Source of the DNA: Galeopsis tetrahit
Lineage: Eukaryota > Streptophyta > Magnoliopsida > Lamiales > Lamiaceae
Assembly: GCA_963675135.1 (NCBI GenBank)
Contig: OY776119.1
Span: 68,875,727-68,939,726 of the forward strand
Length of the DNA: 64,000 bases
Direction: 5' to 3'
A program made the translations under genes and the position numbers. Positions 11,001-21,746 of this stretch are shown one piece after another; position 1 is the stretch's first letter, and each line of letters opens with the position of its first letter. A model generated the notes under the pieces. It was not told the origin of the DNA, made no database searches, and saw only the letters and a list, made by a program, of their open reading frames with translations.

Positions 11001-11406
11001 TGTAAACATATACTCAATATAATAAAATATTATAATGTAATATTATATGAAAAAAATAAATAAAATAGAAATAAAAAATTATTCTGTAATTTTAAATTTG
11101 AATGTAAATAATTTTTAAATAAAAGCAAATACGGTATAAAAAGAAAAGAAAATTAATTTATCAATCCCTTATAATATAAAAAAATAAATAACGTGAATAC
11201 AAGTAAATACTTTTTAAATAAAATTTGAATACAAAAAAAAATCTTAAAAAAAAAATCTCAACAAATAAATAATTTTTAAATAAAATTTGAATACAAATAT
11301 AAAATAATAATATTAATTAATGATGTGAAACATAAAAATATTATATCAATCTCATAAAATATAAAAACGCAAAAAACGTGAAAGAAAAGTAAAAAAAATC
11401 TCAATT
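11001..11406. other. AT-rich spacer
   Basis: A- and T-rich DNA with partial internal similarity (ttaaataaaatttgaatacaa occurs twice). No gene seen. Confidence 0.4.
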
Positions 11407-12055
11407 TCATTTAAAAAAATTTGGAATAAATAATATATTATACTCATAGTTTGTCAAGTGAAATGAGGAACAAGTAAGTGGAGGGCAAAATTGTAACTCC
11501 ATATACCACTTTGAAGCTCTAAACAAAAAAAAAAAAGTGGCCTTGCATTTTTTCCTAAAAATTTGGCCCAAATGAAGTTTTACCCAATTTTCCCAAAATT
11601 TAATGGACTTTAGAAACTCACAAAAGTCATGTATTTCTTTCTTGTTCAAAACATAACAAGTTGTTGGCATAACATATTTCTCATCACTTTTCTTAATCAA
11701 ATGCAACTCCTTGGGAATTTTCATTTCCTCTAAATCCAGTCTTGTTTTTTGTGTATCTTTTGTTTTTAAATCAATACTCATTAAGATTCCTAATATACTC
11801 TCATAAATGTTCTTTTCAATATGCATTACATTTAAATTATGCCTTAACTTCAACTTACTCCAATAAGGTAGATACAAAAAAAATGCTACGTTTGGACCAA
11901 TTCAACTCCTCGGGCATCTGTTTTCGCTTCTTGTTACAATACTTTCCTAGTGTTCGCTCCTGAAGTCTCTCCAACTGTAACAACACATCGGCTCTGCTCA
12001 ATTCTCTAGGTGGCTCTTGGTTTTCCATTTTACCATTGAACTTCCTACTTTGATT
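11407..12055 (-). pseudogene. CACTA TNP2-type transposase fragment
   Basis: Minus-strand relic of the middle of a TNP2 (Transposase_21 family) protein. Upstream part (to about 11885): NQSRKFNGK, LSRADVLLQLERLQ, a basic KKRKQ stretch and NWSKRSIFF. Then, after a frameshift at about 11880, LPYWSKLKLRHNLNVMHIEKN, a hallmark of CACTA transposases, and KTKDTQKTRLDLEEMKI. Both ends of the gene are missing. It belongs to a different CACTA family from the intact element at 36.5-44.6 kb, whose equivalent motif is LPYWSTLLIRHNLDVMHIEKN-like. The right end is bordered by a MITE. Confidence 0.85.
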
Positions 12056-12244
12056 GCGGTTTAAAATCCATAAACCAAATCCCTCCATCCAAATGAAGCA
12101 TCAATTTTAACTAAAAAAGAAGAAGATGGGCACAAATCTAAGTATTTAAAATCCATTCATTTACCTTTTAATCCAAATAAGTGGAGTGAATTTGAATTGT
12201 GAATTTAAAATCTATAGACTAAATCTCTCAATGCAAATGGAGCC
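12056..12244. mobile_element. Tourist-like MITE, 5'-shortened copy
   Basis: Related to the MITE at 1748-1980 over the caatttctaactaaa-like core, aatctaagtatttaaaat, gtggagtgaatttgaat and the terminal aatggagcc followed by TAA. The left end is rearranged, beginning with a second terminal-like sequence (aaatccctccatccaaatg). Confidence 0.5.
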
Positions 12245-13348
12245 TAAGAGAATTTTTTTAATTTCAACAAATCAAAAATCTCAAACACATCCATAGATAC
12301 CAATATTAAACGTCTTTTTATCCATCTACACGTCTATATTTGAAGATCAATTTTTATCTCAATATTTCGAATTCAGAAATTCATGAGGCACTAAGAAACA
12401 CAGAAATTCATGATTGTGGTATACTAAAAACTTCTAAATTATGCGTACCGTACGAGGTGATATAGTTCTTGAGCCAATTGATCGACAACCGCCAGAGAGG
12501 CAGAGCGGAAGCAGTGTCTTGACCGGTATCAGACGACGGCGCAGAGATGGACTTTTTGAAGATTGATAAAAACGTTCTTTTTTTCTTCAAAAAATTAAAT
12601 TAATTGAATTTTGTAAGAAGAAATGGAGATATGTTTTATCTATCAGATTGTTGTACATTCTCAACTGATACTATAAATATCTCTGAACATTCTCTACTGC
12701 AATAGATGATGTTCTTGTGCATTCATTGTCCTCATTTAAAGCTTTGTGTTCTTCAATCTTTATGAGCTTTAATCTTCATATCTTTATTGCACTTCCGATC
12801 TTCTTGATCTTTATTAGTCCTATTCAATCATATGCAATAAATAATGGTCATTTATACATCCTATTAAATGCTTATGTGCTCTTGACTTCAATTCTACTAA
12901 TCATCTCTTAAGCTACTCAAGATCAGGCAGGTTGATCAGATATGTTGTGATTCACCAACAAAGTTGTCCTTCCACATCAAAGATATTCTTTACTTCAGGA
13001 AGCATGTATCACTCAGTTAAGTTCCCCCTTAATTAAATATTTCTAGCATTATCAGTTGGCTAACATACAGCTGGACAACTATATATCCTGAACTAAAAAG
13101 TTACAATATACATGAAACTTGTTGATTTAAATTTTAGAACAAATCTGAACAACATCATCAAAAGTTTTTGTATCTTAATCAAAATCACTTTTATTTTTTA
13201 AAAATATTGCTCGAAAACATCATCATTAGGAATAAAATCTGAAGTCAATGAAAAGATATGTGTACTCCTCTAGTACAAACAACAATATTTAGAGTGCATG
13301 CCTTTACAAAAATATATGAGATATAAACTCGTGGAAAATATAATCATA
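12245..13348. other. Spacer without recognised gene
   Basis: AT-rich DNA. A 60-codon minus-strand frame at 12408-12590 and a hydrophobic 64-codon plus-strand frame at 12717-12911 have no family features that I recognise. A gttcccccttaatta phrase at about 13021 recalls spacers of copia elements but is too short to assign. Confidence 0.35.
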
Positions 13349-13483
13349 ATGGAAACAACAATCCTAGTCGTCATCTTTATATCTAGTTTACTTGTAAGTT
13401 TTATGGGATACATCTTATATACTAATGCTTTTGGACAACTTTCTCAACAACTAAGAGATCCATTCGAGGAGAATGGGGACTAG
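13349..13483 (+). pseudogene. psbN: Nuclear copy of chloroplast psbN (NUPT)
   Basis: A 44-codon frame that closely matches plastid PsbN, a 43-residue thylakoid protein needed for photosystem II assembly: it starts METT, has a single membrane segment (LLVSFMGYILY) and ends SQQLRDPFEENGD. Compared with the standard plastid protein it has one extra Asn (YTNAFG) and several substitutions, as expected of decaying nuclear plastid DNA. The 3' flank (ttgaagtaatgagc, then gggaggtttac) is the plastid psbN/psbT stem-loop, which confirms a DNA insert and not a transcript. No plastid sequence can be claimed upstream of the start codon. Non-functional in the nucleus as it lacks a transit peptide. Confidence 0.85.
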
Positions 13484-13646
13484 TTGAAGTAATGAGCTTC
13501 CAATGTTGGGAGGTTTACTACGGGGGTGTTTTGAAACTCTACAAACTGCTTCTAGAATCACTTATTTTTCAAAAGCCGTGAGATGGAACTTTGAAAATAA
13601 GTGATTCTAGAAGCAGTTTGCATAGTTTCAAAACACCCCCTACTTC
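13484..13646 (+). other. Plastid psbN/psbT spacer, split by a MITE
   Basis: 13484-13521 carries the left arm and most of the right arm of the plastid stem-loop terminator. The match resumes as tacttc at 13641-13646 after a 119-bp MITE. Beyond 13646 the plastid similarity ends. Confidence 0.65.
13522..13640. mobile_element. 119-bp hairpin MITE in the plastid relic
   Basis: Terminal inverted repeats GGGGGTGTTTTGAAAC are perfect, and almost the whole element pairs with itself (the gattctagaagcagttt arm). Flanked by a TAC duplication (13519-13521, 13641-13643). The 3-bp duplication suggests a PIF/Harbinger-type MITE. Confidence 0.8.
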
Positions 13647-13811
13647 CCAATGCGCTTCTCGCGTCTTTTCACCACCAAATCCCCTGCTTGATCTACCTCC
13701 CTATAAATGTGTGAATATTTAATGCTCATAATAGATGCTAGGCTTGCTAGCTGACCAACCTTGCAATCTCCACGGGAACATCAAAATTTTTCACATATCA
13801 ATGTGCAATGG
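13647..13811 (-). pseudogene. RNase H (RVT_3) crumb of a LINE
   Basis: Minus-strand translation gives GQLASLASIMSIKYSHIYRE and then DQAGDLVVKRRE, matching the C-terminal end of the plant RVT_3 RNase H domain (SHIYREGN..AD.LAK pattern). Only about 55 codons remain. It could come from a LINE or a domesticated RVT_3 protein. Confidence 0.45.
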
Positions 13812-14399
13812 CCAAAATTGTACTAATACCTGTCCCAAAATTCTGATATAAATAAATAAAACAAATGAGTTTATTAAAAGAGATTTTAATTTTATGGATT
13901 TTTCTTAAATCATATAGTGTTAATGTTTGTAAAGACTTTTTTTATTTTATTTTTATTAAACTAACGAGCGTTCTGAGACGGGCACACCCCTAGCATTATA
14001 AACGAATATTAATTATAATTTAATCATAAGATATTAAGAATTTTTTTTTCAATTTGAAGATTAAAATTTAAAGGTTTCAACGAATAGAGTTGAATTAAAT
14101 AAATAACAAATGAGATGACAAATATTCTACTTCATCTAATGATTATGAATTATTAAAAATAATCCAATTAAATAAGAAAAACTAGAATTATATAATTAAA
14201 TAAATAGTTAAATTTTCGTCTTGAAGCGCGATAATCAAATTAAATTCACTTAAAGACTTAAGTAAATAAATCTACCAACGATATAATTTTACGCGATAAA
14301 TTAAAAAATAATAAAATAATACATATATTTACCGATAATATAATTTTACGCGATAAATTAAATAATAATAAAATAATAAATATATTGTTATCTCATATA
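13812..14399. other. AT-rich spacer with a tandem duplication
   Basis: No gene. At 14273-14386 a unit of about 57 bp (ataattttacgcgataaatt plus A/T tract) is present twice in tandem. Confidence 0.6.
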
Positions 14400-14834
14400 T
14401 TTATGAGTTTCCTTCTATCCTACATATCATCTCAAAATCTCCTCAACAAATGGAAAACTTGGCGTCTGATGGAAACATTGGCTGGGGACGTGGAGGCTCT
14501 GTGGGTTTGCTTGGGTGATTTCAATGAGATAATGTATGGTTATGAGAAGGTGGGTGGAAATTTCAGGCATGATGGCCGGATGCTGGACTTTCGGGAATGC
14601 TTGGATAAATGTGGGCTGACGGATGTAGGCTATGAGGGTCACCAATTCACATGGTCAAATATGCAGTCGGGTGTTAATAACATCCAAGAGAGGCTGGATA
14701 GAGTGGTAGTGAATGACACCTGGCTGAACCGATTCCCGAGAGCAAGGGTCTTGCATTTAACCCGAATTGTGTCTGATCACTGCCCGATTGTACTACAATG
14801 GGTGGGTCGGCTCCGGGGCCTGAACAATAGTCGT
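14400..14834 (+). pseudogene. LINE endonuclease domain, left part of a split LINE
   Basis: C-terminal half of an L1-type AP endonuclease. Motifs are LGDFNEIMYGYEKVGG, the GHQFTWSN segment, ERLDRVV and VSDHCPIVL, whose Asp-His are catalytic. The N-terminal half of the domain is absent, so the LINE was 5'-truncated on insertion. Translation continues without a break into 30525 when the 15.7-kb Athila array and one copy of its 5-bp duplication are left out, which shows that this and the 30.5-33.3-kb block are one element. I found no target duplication for the LINE itself. Confidence 0.9.
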
Positions 14835-14839
14835 ACGGC
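14835..14839. repeat. Target-site duplication acggc (left)
   Basis: acggc directly before the TG of LTR 1; the same five bases follow the last LTR at 30520-30524. Confidence 0.9.
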
Positions 14840-16705
14840 TGACTTTTCTCGTTTTTCAACACTTTTTAAGCACTTGACAATTCGAGCCCCACAAGCGTAT
14901 GGGTTCGATTGTAGTACGTAAGTACGACCAAGTAGTATTTTTCGTTCCAAGGATTTAATTGAGTGCAAGCAAATCCCTAAAGTTATAAGTTTTCATGCTA
15001 TTGTAGTAACTAAATGTGTTTGTTGGATTTTTGGGAATTAAAACACAAGTATTAAACTAAATTAACTAAGATAAACAAGAAATAGACAAAAGTTATAACA
15101 AGCTATCTAACTTTCGATAGAAAGTGCAAGAGAATGGTATTGTCTCGGGTGTTTCCGTTTTGTGGGTAATTCAATGAGTTAACGAACCAATTGCATGAAT
15201 TAAACTATGGTTTTGGGATTAAGCTAAAGGCTATCACTCGTGTGTGTAGACCAATCCCTCGTGAGGTCTAGGTGAACACGTGCATTAATTAGCAATTATA
15301 TAGTCTAATCAATACCATAAGCTCCTAAGATAGTGTCTCATAAACACGTTCAACACGGTTACTAATGTTTATGAGACGCCCTCTCACTAATCTAATAGAC
15401 GACCTCTAATCGAATAGTGTCTAGTGTCGTCGATCTAAGCAATCAACCCCCGGTCGGTGTAGCTAATTACTATGTCAATTCTAATCGATTAATTCAAGCT
15501 CATACACACACTCTTAATCATGCAACCCAATACGGTCGTTGAAGTCGACAAAACTAACAATGCTAGCTAATAGGGTGAATTAATCAATTGAATCATGGAA
15601 ATTACAACACTAGAAACATATACACCCAATTCCTAAGCTAATCATGCAATCAATCCATAATTACACTAAACACCCATCAAAACATTCACACCCAAGGCAA
15701 TAAGAGCTTAGCCCATGGTTCTAGAATAGAATCTCATGGCTACAACAACAAATAACATTAAATTCATAATAAAATAACAATAGAATGGAGAAATTAAGAA
15801 AATACCAAATTGAATTGCAAAATAGAGTAATATCACCTTGATCATGAAAATGTAGCTACAAAACGATGTAATAGACGATGCCCGATGATAATCGTAGCTT
15901 GATTTGAAGTAAAAACCACTATTCTATCTAATCTAATGAAGAAATTAAACTAATCTATGAAGAACACCTACTACTATGTGAATGTGTGTGAAGAAAGCTT
16001 GTAAAAGGAGTAAGACTCCCTTTTAAAACTCAAATTTGGTCTATTTATAGTTGGGGTGGAAGTCTTGGGTGAATTTTGCAATTAGGCCCTTCAAAAATGG
16101 AGAAAATGGGGCAAAACCCCCGAAAATGAGTTGGAAACAGGTGGCCCGGCCGGGCCAAAACTTCGTAAGTTGATTTGGGCCAAAAATACGCGCGGGGGTG
16201 AACTTATCAAAAATGTGGGTGCGCAAAATGGACTGGAAGCAGGTGGCCCGACCGGGTGGGAAAAGTGGCCCGGCCGGGCGGAACTCTCGTAAGTTGAAAT
16301 TTGCAAAAATATGCGCAGTGGGTGAACTTAACAAAAAGTTGGGTGCAGAAACTGTGGCCCGGTCGGGCGGGCGGGTCGGCCCGGTCGGGCGGATACTTCG
16401 GACCAGATTTCTTCCTCTGTCTTCGTCCCTTCATATCTCGAGCTTCCGACCTCCGATTGACTTGATTCTTTTTTTCATTCCACTCCATTTTTCGAGACGA
16501 ATCCAACCGTGCACTCCTATTCCTGATCCAGTAAAGTATGGTTGGTGTTTTGCTCCAAATTCCATCGTATTTCCTACAAAATCGACAAAACACAACCTTT
16601 CTCTCATTTCGGCTTAAACAATCATATTCAATGTATAATTCAATGAAATCAACATCAAATGAGCTTCAAATATGCATCTAAATAGTGTAAATTCCACCCG
16701 AATCA
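14840..16705 (-). repeat. LTR 1 of the Athila array (3' LTR)
   Basis: 1,866 bp, TGAC...ATCA in plus orientation, next to the polypurine tract at 16706. Contains a TATA box and, upstream of it in element sense, a cluster of GC-rich palindromic motifs at 16143-16395. Open frames within it (for example 16198-16617) occur in all three LTRs but lack any protein signature. Confidence 0.92.
16041..16050 (-). promoter_or_regulatory. TATA box of the Athila LTR (LTR 1)
   Basis: ctataaatag on the minus strand; identical boxes occur at 22948-22957 (LTR 2) and 29855-29864 (LTR 3). It divides the LTR into a U3 of about 650 bp and an unusually long R-U5 of about 1.17 kb. The gcccgg(c/t)cgggc motifs lie 90-350 bp upstream. 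Confidence 0.65.
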
Positions 16706-16719
16706 ACTCCCCCAAACTT
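16706..16719 (-). promoter_or_regulatory. Polypurine tract, first internal region
   Basis: Minus strand reads aagtttgggggagt immediately before the 3' LTR, the standard plus-strand primer of plant gypsy elements. An identical tract lies at 23613-23626. Confidence 0.85.
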
Positions 16720-18481
16720 AAAGTGTTGCTCGTCCTCGAGCAACGAAAGAATTACAACGTGAGGGTGAAATTTACAACTAGATGATCAATGAAAGATCCC
16801 ATGTATCAAATGACATGAAATTAATTCTTCTTCCTCAAGATACATTCTCAAAAATGATCACAAGTTCAATATTGAAAATCAAACTAATTACCTCACACAT
16901 GCTCAACATACAATAACAAGTGATGGTGATGACAATATCCAAATGCTCAAGTTCAACTCACAAGATATAGTGTTTCTCTCAAACACTCAAACAAATTAAG
17001 GACAATAGACACTCATCAATCAAATCACGCATTGCAATTGCCATAAGCTTGCCCAAGCTCTACCATCTTTCCACCACAAATATGTTCAACTATGAGATCA
17101 ATAGGTCTTAACCAAGGACGTAACGTTGGCTCTTTGGACGGGGTATGATGAATATGGAGGAAGTGACTCGTCTAGTGGAGAACGAAAGTTGTTTTTCAAC
17201 ACATCAAGCTTATGCTCATAAGGTTTACACACCTTCATTCTCACTTTTCATTCAAATTTCTCACATGCAATCATCTCCTCCTCTTTTTTAGCCAATCACT
17301 TCACCTTTCAATTTATTTTCTTCTCAAGCACTTGGGGCTCATTGTCCCTCTTTTCTTTCTCAATTTTTTATTTTCTCATTTTCTCATCTCTTCCATCTTT
17401 TTCTTTCTTTTCACACCCTTGCCAATTTTTCTCTTCAAACTAAAGGCATTTAAGCATATGTTTTACCACTTTCTTTTTGTTCTCCACTAGAATTGGACAT
17501 CAAAGGCTCACAAAGCTAAATGGTTAAACATGGTAGGTTGCCAAGAGAATGGGAACTCAAGCTCAAACGGGCTAACTACGGAAGATTTCTTTGGTTATTG
17601 GAAAAATATGGCTAAGTGACTTGTAGTACGAAAGATGGCCTACATCATATCTCAAAGTATCACACAAGTATGATCTCAAGCAAGGACTTGGGCAAGTTCT
17701 AGAAAAACAAGCAATGAATTGATCCACTCAAGAATGAAATAAACCGGATTAATGTTCGGTTCAAAGCTCAACTCTCACCGGTTCATTCAATACTCAATCA
17801 TTCATCAATCATCATCACACATAACTCATTGTGCATGCAAAACATCCATAGGCAACGAGATGACAACAACACAAACAAGATGATTCATTCCAATCATGTA
17901 CACATTCAAGGAATCAAATTCACAACAAATCACCATCAAATGTGTCTCAATGATCATTTAAGTTCAAATTACACACGTACACAAGAATACACATTGGTGT
18001 CAATAGAAAATGTAAAAACGAACATACCCCCCCAAACTTTTTCATTGCAAAGCAATTAAAAGTTTGGAAAAATAGTGTTGCATTGATATTGCCACCAAGT
18101 GCTAACCATACAAATCTACACACATGGGCCACTATCCCATCAATTAACACTAAGAGTAGCTAAGCAATCAATGTCATGAACAAGAATATAAATTCCACTA
18201 CCCCCCCAAACTTAGTAATTGCTATGCAATTCCTAAGAATTGGGGTGGGCGTACCTCTTACGATTGCTATAGCTACACCTTCTTCTTAGCACAAAGTTCC
18301 ACTTTCAATCCACTTGTTCATTCGATCCAAGCTTCTCCAACTACATCAAAACTCGCAAACACATCAAACTAAACTAACAAAGCAAATAAAATGAACAAAA
18401 TTGAAATAAAGCAAGTAAAAATGGGTTGCCTCCCATTTAGCGCTAGGTTTAACGTCCTATGCCGGACGGAACTTAACAAGT
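16720..18481 (-). other. Non-coding 3' internal region, copy 1
   Basis: About 1.76 kb between gag-protease and the 3' LTR, where an autonomous Athila would carry polymerase and env-like genes. No RT, integrase or RNase H motif appears in any frame. CT-rich tract at about 17215-17490. The same region, almost unchanged, is at 23627-25388. Confidence 0.8.
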
Positions 18482-21400
18482 TCATACTTCTCTTTCTTTG
18501 AATGGAGGATGATAGTACTTGACATTGTGCTCATCGGTGATGAACACTTCATCCTCCTCACTTTCCAACGCAATGCCTCCTCCATAGACCAATTTCTTCA
18601 TTACCAACATTTTCCGTTCCTTGAGCTTCATCTTTCCAAGGACTTCCATCATTCCCAAGGTGCCCCATACCACCGTATCTCCAATTTCAAATCCCTTCTC
18701 AATCTTTCTCTCCTTTGAACTCTTTCTTCTTCCCTCTTCATCTTCACTACCCTCAAGGAACTTATCAAAACTCTTCTCCTTATAAAACTCCCCCAAACTT
18801 GAGTTTTGCTCAAGTTTGGGAGTTTTCTTCAATTTGTTATCATCTCCCGGATCTTTCAATGGGATTTTTGGTAATGGCTTTTTCACATAAATGTCACATT
18901 CTTGGATGGAGGGGGATTCCTTCTTTCTTGGGGAACTCTCAATTGAGCCATACTTGGAGAAAATCACTTTCTCTCCATTCACCTCCAATGTTACCTCCCC
19001 TTTTCTCAAATTGATGTTTGCTCCCCCCGTGGCAAGAAACGGCCTCCCAAGAATCAATGGGATATTTGCATCTTCTTTCATATCTAACACCACGAAGTCG
19101 GCCGGAATGATGAACTTGTCAATCTTCACCAATACATCTTCAATGATCCCTTTAGGATGGGTGATGGAACGATCCGCTAATTGGAGAGTAATTGATGTGG
19201 GCACTACTTCTCCAAGTCCCAAACGCTTGAAGATTGAAAGTGGCATCAAATTTATGCTAGCTCCCAAATCACAAAGAGCTTTCATCATGGGATCATCACT
19301 AATATCACATGGGAGAGTGAAACTACCCGGATCCTTGAGTTTTTCGGGAGGAGTTCGTTGAAGGATAGCACTACATTCTTCGGTCAACTTGATCTTCTCA
19401 TCATCCACTAGTTTCTTCTTGTTTGCTATTGCATCCTTTAGAAACTTCATGTAATGAGGTACTTGCTCTAAAGCATCCGAAAGTGGAAGATCAATGTGGA
19501 TTTTCTTGAAGATATCCAAAAACTTCCCAAACTTCTCATCCATTTTCTTCATGTATCTTCCCAGGTATGGAAGTGGCTCATATGTAATGGGCACCCCCCA
19601 TTTATCACAAGGTACCTCAAGCTTCTTCTTCTTCAAATCTTTTGCAATTCTCCACTTTGGAATTCTTGGAGCAACCTCTCCACTTCCAACTTTTTCTATC
19701 CTCTTCTTTTCCTCTTCCTCCCTTTCTTTTGCCTTCAACACTTCACCCTCTTCCAATTCAATTGAAGAAACTCCATAATGTTCACCACTTGAAATTTTAA
19801 TAGCATTACAATGCTCACGTGGGTTTACCTCGGTGTTTGAGGGCAATTTACCCTTTGTATGTTGAGATCCAATGGAAGTTGCCAATTGTCCCATTTGGAA
19901 TTCCATCGCTTTTTGATTACTCAAGAGTTGAGCAAGGATGGACTCGGTTGCTTCGACTTTCTTCTCAATTGTTTCAAATCTCTTATCACTCATATCCATC
20001 CTCTTCATGAGGTGTTCAAGAAGCTCATCCGTGGAGGATTTCCCTTCTCCACTTGGTAGTTTTGCTCCGGGATCAAATCCGGGAGGATATTGAATAGCAC
20101 CTTTAGGATTCGAATATGACAAATTCTCATTCCTCCGAAAATTCGGGTTTTGAGGGGCTTGGTATTGAGGGGATGGTCCCCCTTGACCTTGAGATGATGA
20201 AGATTGCCCTTGGAATCGGTTTTGAGGAGGAGCTTGATATCCTTGGCCACGATTTTGATATGGTGGTTGGCCTTGATATTGTCGGTTCCCTTGAAAATTT
20301 TATGGATACCCTTGTTGACCCATGTATTGCACTTCTTCCATATGTCCCAATTGAGGATCTTCTTGCACAAAGGATAAATGATTATCTCTTGTTTGAGATA
20401 AAACATTTACCTTTTCAATGAGTGTAGACATCATTGCTCTTATGCTATCATTAGCATCCACTTGGGCTACCCGATTTTGTGCTCCACGGTCTACTCTCGT
20501 CTTGAAAGTATTGCTTGCTATCCCCTCTATTATGTCATTGATCTCCTCCACCGATTTCATCCAAATTGAACCCCCCGCACAAGCATCAATGTGGTGTTGA
20601 TCTTCCAATCGTAACCCACCAATGAACCAACATGTTGTTTGTTCTATTGGGAAACCATGATGGGGGCATGTGATGAGAAGACTCGTAAACCTTTCCCATG
20701 CTTCTTTGATTCCCTCATTTGGACCTTGTTGGAACGTAGAGATCTTTTGCTTGACTTCCATCGTCTTTGAAGGAGGGTAGTACTTCAATAGAAATCTCTT
20801 CTTCAACTCTTCCCACGTCCTCACTTCTCCGGCGGGAATGCTTGATTGTAGCCAAGCTTTTGCTTTCCCCGACAATGTAAACGGAAATAGCCTCATCTTT
20901 TTAGCATCTCCCGACACTCCATTTTGCTTGAGAGTGTCGGCTATCTCCAAGAATTGAGCAAGATGTTCATTCGGGTCTTCCTCAAATCCTTCCTCCGTCC
21001 TTCCTTCAAATTGTCTCTCCCTCAACATCCTTAATAGAGAGGCACTAATCTCAAAGTTGTTTGCCTCCACCCTTGGTCTTGCCAACCCATCGTAATGCTC
21101 CCTAGGTTGAGGCTCAAAATATTCCCTCATTGGCCTTCCATGGTACACACGTTGAGGTTCTTATATATGTTGAGGTGGAGGAACATATTCTTCTTGGATT
21201 TGTTGAGGTGGAGGATATTGGTAAAGTGGAGGATATGGGTGTTGATGGAGTGGATATGGATGAGGTGGAGGTGGTGGATAATAGGCTTGTTGTGGAGGTG
21301 GATAAGGGTAAGGATTGTATCCTTGATATGGAAGGTGGTTTTGGGGTGGGTATTGTGGATTGGGAACTTGGAGATTTGGTGGAGGGTTTTGAGGGTGATT

Positions 21401-21604
21401 ACCTCCTTGTTGATTCCCAACTTGGGGATTATCTCTTTGAAGCTCATCATCTCCAATTGGTGGAGGATTCAACTCTTCGTTGTTCTCCATCTCAAGATGC
21501 TCTACGACTCTTTGATGGTTTCTACCTCGATTTCTTCTCCTTGCGTGTGCCTCAATCTCAAGATCCAATGGTTCCAAATTTCCTCCACGAGATCTTGTGA
21601 TCAT
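18482..21604 (-). pseudogene. Athila gag-protease, copy 1
   Basis: Same gene as at 25389-28511 but with two in-frame stops: a shared TAA at 21161-21163 and a private Gln-to-stop at 20300-20302 (one base change). Order of parts: basic N-terminus starting MITRSRGG, a Pro/Tyr-rich segment, Retrotrans_gag domain (FPFTLSGKAKAWLQS, WEELKKRFLLKYYP), Gln/Pro-rich linker, coiled-coil-like segment and aspartic protease with DLGAS and ILGRPFLATGG. I chose the ATG at 21604; an in-frame ATG at 21688 adds a hydrophobic stretch not expected in Gag. Confidence 0.9.
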
Positions 21605-21727
21605 ACACCTACAAAAGACAAGTATCAAAGCCCACAAAGAGAAACGAAGAACAAGATAACGAAAAAGAAATGCTACTATCAATAACACTTAACAAACTCT
21701 AAGTTTCACTAACAACACTCGCTTAAA

Positions 21728-21745
21728 TCCCCGGCAGCGGCGCCA
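21728..21745 (-). promoter_or_regulatory. Primer binding site (tRNA-Asp), first unit
   Basis: Plus-strand TCCCCGGCAGCGGCGCCA equals the 3' end of plant tRNA-Asp, including CCA, with one mismatch. One base separates it from the LTR. A second identical site is at 28635-28652. tRNA-Asp priming is characteristic of Athila. Confidence 0.88.
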
Positions 21746-21746
21746 T

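Noticed and set aside
12408..12911. Small frames of 60 and 64 codons
   Set aside because: No similarity to anything I recognise; typical of chance frames in AT-rich DNA.
16198..16617. Frames of 139 and 128 codons within each Athila LTR
   Set aside because: Present in all three LTRs simply because the LTRs are copies; they span the promoter and GC motifs, overlap each other on both strands and lack a signature.
21095..21685. Long plus-strand frames (196 and 156 codons) opposite the gag N-terminus, repeated at 28.0-28.6 kb
   Set aside because: They are shadows of the proline/tyrosine-rich gag segment on the minus strand; composition follows the repeat codons and no domain is visible.
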